This document shows, one piece after another, positions 5,226 through 7,530 of a DNA stretch of 7,530 bases. Location: NCBI GenBank assembly GCA_937960785.1, contig CALGOZ010000141.1, positions 1-7,530 on the forward strand, given 5' to 3'. Below the pieces are notes generated by a model that saw only the letters and a program-made list of their open reading frames with translations, did not search any database and was not told the origin of the DNA. Position numbers and translations under genes: made by a program. The DNA is from an uncultured Pseudogracilibacillus sp. GTDB lineage: Bacteria; Bacillota; Bacilli; Bacillales; Amphibacillaceae. Every line of letters starts with the position of its first letter. Positions within the stretch are counted from its first letter, which is position 1.

Positions 5226-7124
5226 ATGAAGAAAACTAGTATGCGTTTCTTGTTGCTTGGTTTACTTCTGACTCTCGTCTTTGCCCTTGCTGCTTGCGGT
5301 GGTGGTGGTGATGATGCAGAAACACCAGAAGTTGATGAGTCAGCATTAGAAAAGCCACAACCAAATGAGGATGGCACATTTAATATTGAGGACTTCCCTC
5401 AGCGTATGCCAGAAGGTGAAGTTCAAGAAGGTGGAACATTAAACTTCGGTTTAGTTTCTGACACAGCCTTTGAAGGAACATTAAACTTTAACTTCTATGG
5501 TGGAGCTCCAGATCGTGAGATTCTCGACTGGTTTGATGAGTCATTACTTGCAATTGATGAAAACTATCAATATACCCAAGATGGGGCAGCAACGTTTGAA
5601 TATTCAGATGATTACAAAGTTTGGACTTTTACAATTCGTGACGAAGTAAAATGGCACGATGGCGAGCCGGTAACCGCTGAAGACTGGGCTTTCTCCTATG
5701 AAATTATCGGACACCCTGACTATGAAGGGGTTCGTTATGGCTCAGATTTTACAATCATTGAAGGAATGGAAGAGTATAAGGCAGGAGAAGCTGATTCGAT
5801 CTCCGGTATAGAAGTAATCGATGAGAAGACATTACAGATTACGTATAAAGATCCAACACCTTCTCTCTTAGCTGGTGGAATTTGGCCTTATGCTACACCT
5901 AAGCATGTCTTTGAAGGAATTGAAGTAAAGGATATGCCAGACTCTGATCCAGTGCGTAAAAACCCAATTGGAATGGGACCTTTCAAGGTCGAAAGCATTA
6001 CACCGGGTGAGTCTGTCGTCTTCAAGAAGTTCGAAGACTACTGGCAAGGTGAACCTAAGTTAGATGAAGTTGTCTTACGTGTCGTTGACCCAAGCGTTGT
6101 TGCAAAAGAGTTAGAATCTGGTAAATTAGACATGGTCGATAGCTTTAACACTGACCAATACGTCGATAACCAGGATATGGAAGGCGTCGTCTTCTTAGGT
6201 GAAGTCGATAATGCATACACGTACATCGGATTCAAATTAGGAACATGGGATAAAGAAAATAATCGTGTAAACTACAATCCAGAAGAATCTGTAGTTGGAG
6301 ACGTTGAATTGCGTCGCGCTATGTGGTATGCAGTTGATAACGATGCTGTTGGTAAGCGTTTCTACGATGGATTCCGCTGGGCTGGAACAACGTTAATCGC
6401 ACCATCCCACGCTGATTTCCACGACGATTCAATCGAAGTACCAACATACGACCCAGATAAAGCTAACGAAATTTTAGACGAAGCTGGATACATCGATGTT
6501 GACGGAGATGGCTTCCGTGAAGACCCAGAAGGAAACGAGTTAGTCATTAATTTCGCTTCTATGTCTGGTGGAGATATTGCTGAGCCATTGGCTAACTACT
6601 ATATCCAAGCCTGGAATGAAGTTGGCTTAAACGTTCAGTTACTCGATGGTCGTTTACAAGAGTTCAACACCTTCTATGACCGTGTAGGAGACGGTGGAAA
6701 CGACGACCCAGAAGTACATGTCTATATGGGTGCCTGGAGTGTAGGTTCTGACGTAGACCCAGCTGGATTATACGGTCCAGATGCAATGTTCAACTTCCCA
6801 CGCTACGAGAGCGAAGAGAACTCCCGCTTACTCGAAGAGGGTGTCTCTGAAAAAGCATTCGATCTAGACTACCGTATCGAAGTGTACAAAGAATGGCAAG
6901 AATTAATGGTTGAAGAAATTCCTGTCTTCCCTACACTTTACCGTGCAAAGTTAGTTCCGGTTAATGAAAACATCCGTAACTACTCTGCAGTTCATACCGA
7001 CTTACCGCACCGTCACTTAACTGGATTTGTCGAAGGTGCTGACACATCCGATTCAAGTGAGGAAGCAGACGAGGAAGATAATACGGACGAAGAAGATAAT
7101 GCAAACGAAGAAGATGAGGAATAA
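5226..7124 (+). CDS. oppA: Oligopeptide-binding lipoprotein OppA (SBP_bac_5 family)
   Basis: Membrane-anchored receptor that captures peptides outside the cell and delivers them to OppB/OppC. It has 632 residues, longer than the usual 540-600. The N-terminus is a lipoprotein signal: a basic start MKKTSMR, a leucine-rich core, and lipobox LAAC with lipidated Cys24, followed by a glycine and acidic linker. The SBP_bac_5 signature (WTFTIRDEVKWHDGEP, 133-148, then AEDW) is clear. A DVDGDGFRED segment (424-433) resembles a calcium-binding loop, seen in several peptide-binding proteins of this family. The last 29 residues form an acidic tail (17 Asp or Glu, no Lys or Arg) that the fold does not need. 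Lying last in the operon, after an RNA-structured spacer and before the terminator, it may be made in different amounts from the membrane parts. Relatives may be named AppA; its peptide preference cannot be read from sequence. Confidence 0.94.
   Translation: MKKTSMRFLLLGLLLTLVFALAACGGGGDDAETPEVDESALEKPQPNEDGTFNIEDFPQRMPEGEVQEGGTLNFGLVSDTAFEGTLNFNFYGGAPDREILDWFDESLLAIDENYQYTQDGAATFEYSDDYKVWTFTIRDEVKWHDGEPVTAEDWAFSYEIIGHPDYEGVRYGSDFTIIEGMEEYKAGEADSISGIEVIDEKTLQITYKDPTPSLLAGGIWPYATPKHVFEGIEVKDMPDSDPVRKNPIGMGPFKVESITPGESVVFKKFEDYWQGEPKLDEVVLRVVDPSVVAKELESGKLDMVDSFNTDQYVDNQDMEGVVFLGEVDNAYTYIGFKLGTWDKENNRVNYNPEESVVGDVELRRAMWYAVDNDAVGKRFYDGFRWAGTTLIAPSHADFHDDSIEVPTYDPDKANEILDEAGYIDVDGDGFREDPEGNELVINFASMSGGDIAEPLANYYIQAWNEVGLNVQLLDGRLQEFNTFYDRVGDGGNDDPEVHVYMGAWSVGSDVDPAGLYGPDAMFNFPRYESEENSRLLEEGVSEKAFDLDYRIEVYKEWQELMVEEIPVFPTLYRAKLVPVNENIRNYSAVHTDLPHRHLTGFVEGADTSDSSEEADEEDNTDEEDNANEEDEE
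7068..7121 (+). repeat. Three 18-base in-frame repeats coding the acidic tail of OppA
   Basis: Three head-to-tail 18-base units (7068-7085, 7086-7103, 7104-7121) encode DEEDNT, DEEDNA and NEEDEE just before the stop codon. They differ at a few positions, mostly in the last unit. Such short in-frame repeats can gain or lose copies by slippage, so tail length may vary between strains. Confidence 0.75.
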
Positions 7125-7160
7125 TTAAATAGACTACGAAAATACTAGTCTTATAATGAC

Positions 7161-7201
7161 AAACCGGATTGGATCTTTTCGATTCAATTCGGTTTTATTT
7201 T
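7161..7201 (+). terminator. Intrinsic terminator of the opp operon
   Basis: AAACCGGATTGGATC (7161-7175) pairs with GATTCAATTCGGTTT (7181-7195) over 15 bp with two G-U pairs, loop TTTTC, followed by TATTTT. It lies 36 bases after the oppA stop. A small 6-bp hairpin AGACTA/TAGTCT (7131-7151) precedes it. The complement also offers A-rich flanks, but no gene is visible on the other side to use it in reverse. Confidence 0.88.
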
Positions 7202-7224
7202 CAAATTTAATATAGTGAGTTTTA

Positions 7225-7276
7225 TTGTATATAGATTTTGTTAAATAGTTATATTTAGATATCATAATACATGCTA
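7225..7276. repeat. Decayed copy preceding the 51-base tandem array
   Basis: TTGTATATAGATTTTG at 7225 lines up with CTGTATATAGAATTTC of the second unit, and ATAATACATGCTA at its end lines up with the unit ends before CTGTATAC. The middle is poorly conserved and the copy is 52 bases. It looks like an eroded edge unit. Confidence 0.45.
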
Positions 7277-7530
7277 CTGTATACAAAATTTCAAATCTCG
7301 TAGTTCTGTTTACAATAAAGTATGCTACTGTATATAGAATTTCGAATTCTCAAATTCTGTTTACAGTAAGGCACAATGCTGTATACAGAATTTCAAAACG
7401 CCAAATTACGTTTACAGTAAAGCACGCTGCTGTATACAGGATTTTAAAACCCGCGTTTCTGTTTACAGTAAAACACGCTACTGTATACAAAATTTTTAAT
7501 CACGCAATTCCGTTTACAGTAAAACCCGCT
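7277..7530. repeat. Tandem array with exact 51-base period, five units, continues past window
   Basis: CTGTATAC or CTGTATAT recurs at 7277, 7328, 7379, 7430 and 7481, exactly 51 bases apart with no insertion or deletion. Units 3 and 4 agree at 40 of 51 positions by my count. The conserved part (about 35 bases across the unit junction) reads roughly GTTTACAGTAAARCACGCT, then R, then CTGTATACARAATTT; the variable part is the 16 bases between. GTTTACAG and CTGTATAC form an inverted repeat (7 of 8 pairs) around 12 bases, and CTGTATACAG is itself a palindrome. Stops interrupt the frames I read, so it is not a coding repeat. It could be a hairpin repeat, an array of protein-binding sites, or a Bacillaceae intergenic repeat. 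The last unit lacks one base at the window edge. Confidence 0.9.

Noticed and set aside
6038..6547. Reverse-strand open frames inside oppA (6038-6235 and 6362-6547)
   Set aside because: Low-complexity shadows of the oppA coding sequence with no family resemblance.
7152..7157. Perfect TATAAT
   Set aside because: No -35 box at 16-18 bases upstream, and it sits between a stop codon and the operon terminator.
7277..7530. CRISPR array
   Set aside because: Repeats are too diverged between units, the variable parts are only 16 bases and similar to each other, and no cas gene is visible.
7277..7530. Coding repeat (51 bases = 17 codons); the reverse strand gives a recurring VYSS..YCK pattern
   Set aside because: Stop codons fall inside most units in that frame (TAA or TGA in the variable part) and no start or ribosome binding site is seen; the pattern is a consequence of the DNA repeat.

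Overview
This window looks like chromosomal DNA of a low-GC Gram-positive bacterium of the family Bacillaceae. The evidence is the AT-rich base composition, AGGAGG-type ribosome binding sites, GTG starts, a Gram-positive lipoprotein signal on the binding protein, and a Bacillus-type BioB. The very acidic binding protein, with its acidic tail, fits a halophilic or alkaliphilic member, but that is inference.

Layout. Bases 2-451 are the 3' end of bioB (biotin synthase). Bases 452-1205 are a long AT-rich gap. Its first part (about 495-642) holds a strong hairpin and several inverted repeats with no gene. Its second part holds two candidate promoters for the downstream operon: one at about 807-837 overlapped by a CodY-like box, and one at about 1040-1068 overlapped by an excellent cre/LacI-family operator. 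Bases 1206-7124 encode a complete oligopeptide ABC importer in the order ATPase-ATPase-permease-permease-binding protein (oppD-oppF-oppB-oppC-oppA). The first four genes overlap or nearly abut. A 196-base spacer with competing hairpins separates oppC from oppA. A clear intrinsic terminator (7161-7201) closes the operon.

How the genes work together. OppA is a lipoprotein that captures peptides outside the membrane, OppB and OppC form the channel, and OppD and OppF are the paired ATPases. The regulatory sites suggest control by carbon (CcpA) and nitrogen/branched-chain amino acid status (CodY), which is sensible for peptide uptake. bioB appears to be a separate unit.

The least ordinary feature is at the right edge. 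From 7277 to the window end runs a tandem array with an exact 51-base period: five diverged units, with a decayed unit before them. Each unit has a conserved part of about 35 bases, containing an interrupted inverted repeat, and a variable part of about 16 bases. It continues past the window. I see no gene in it.
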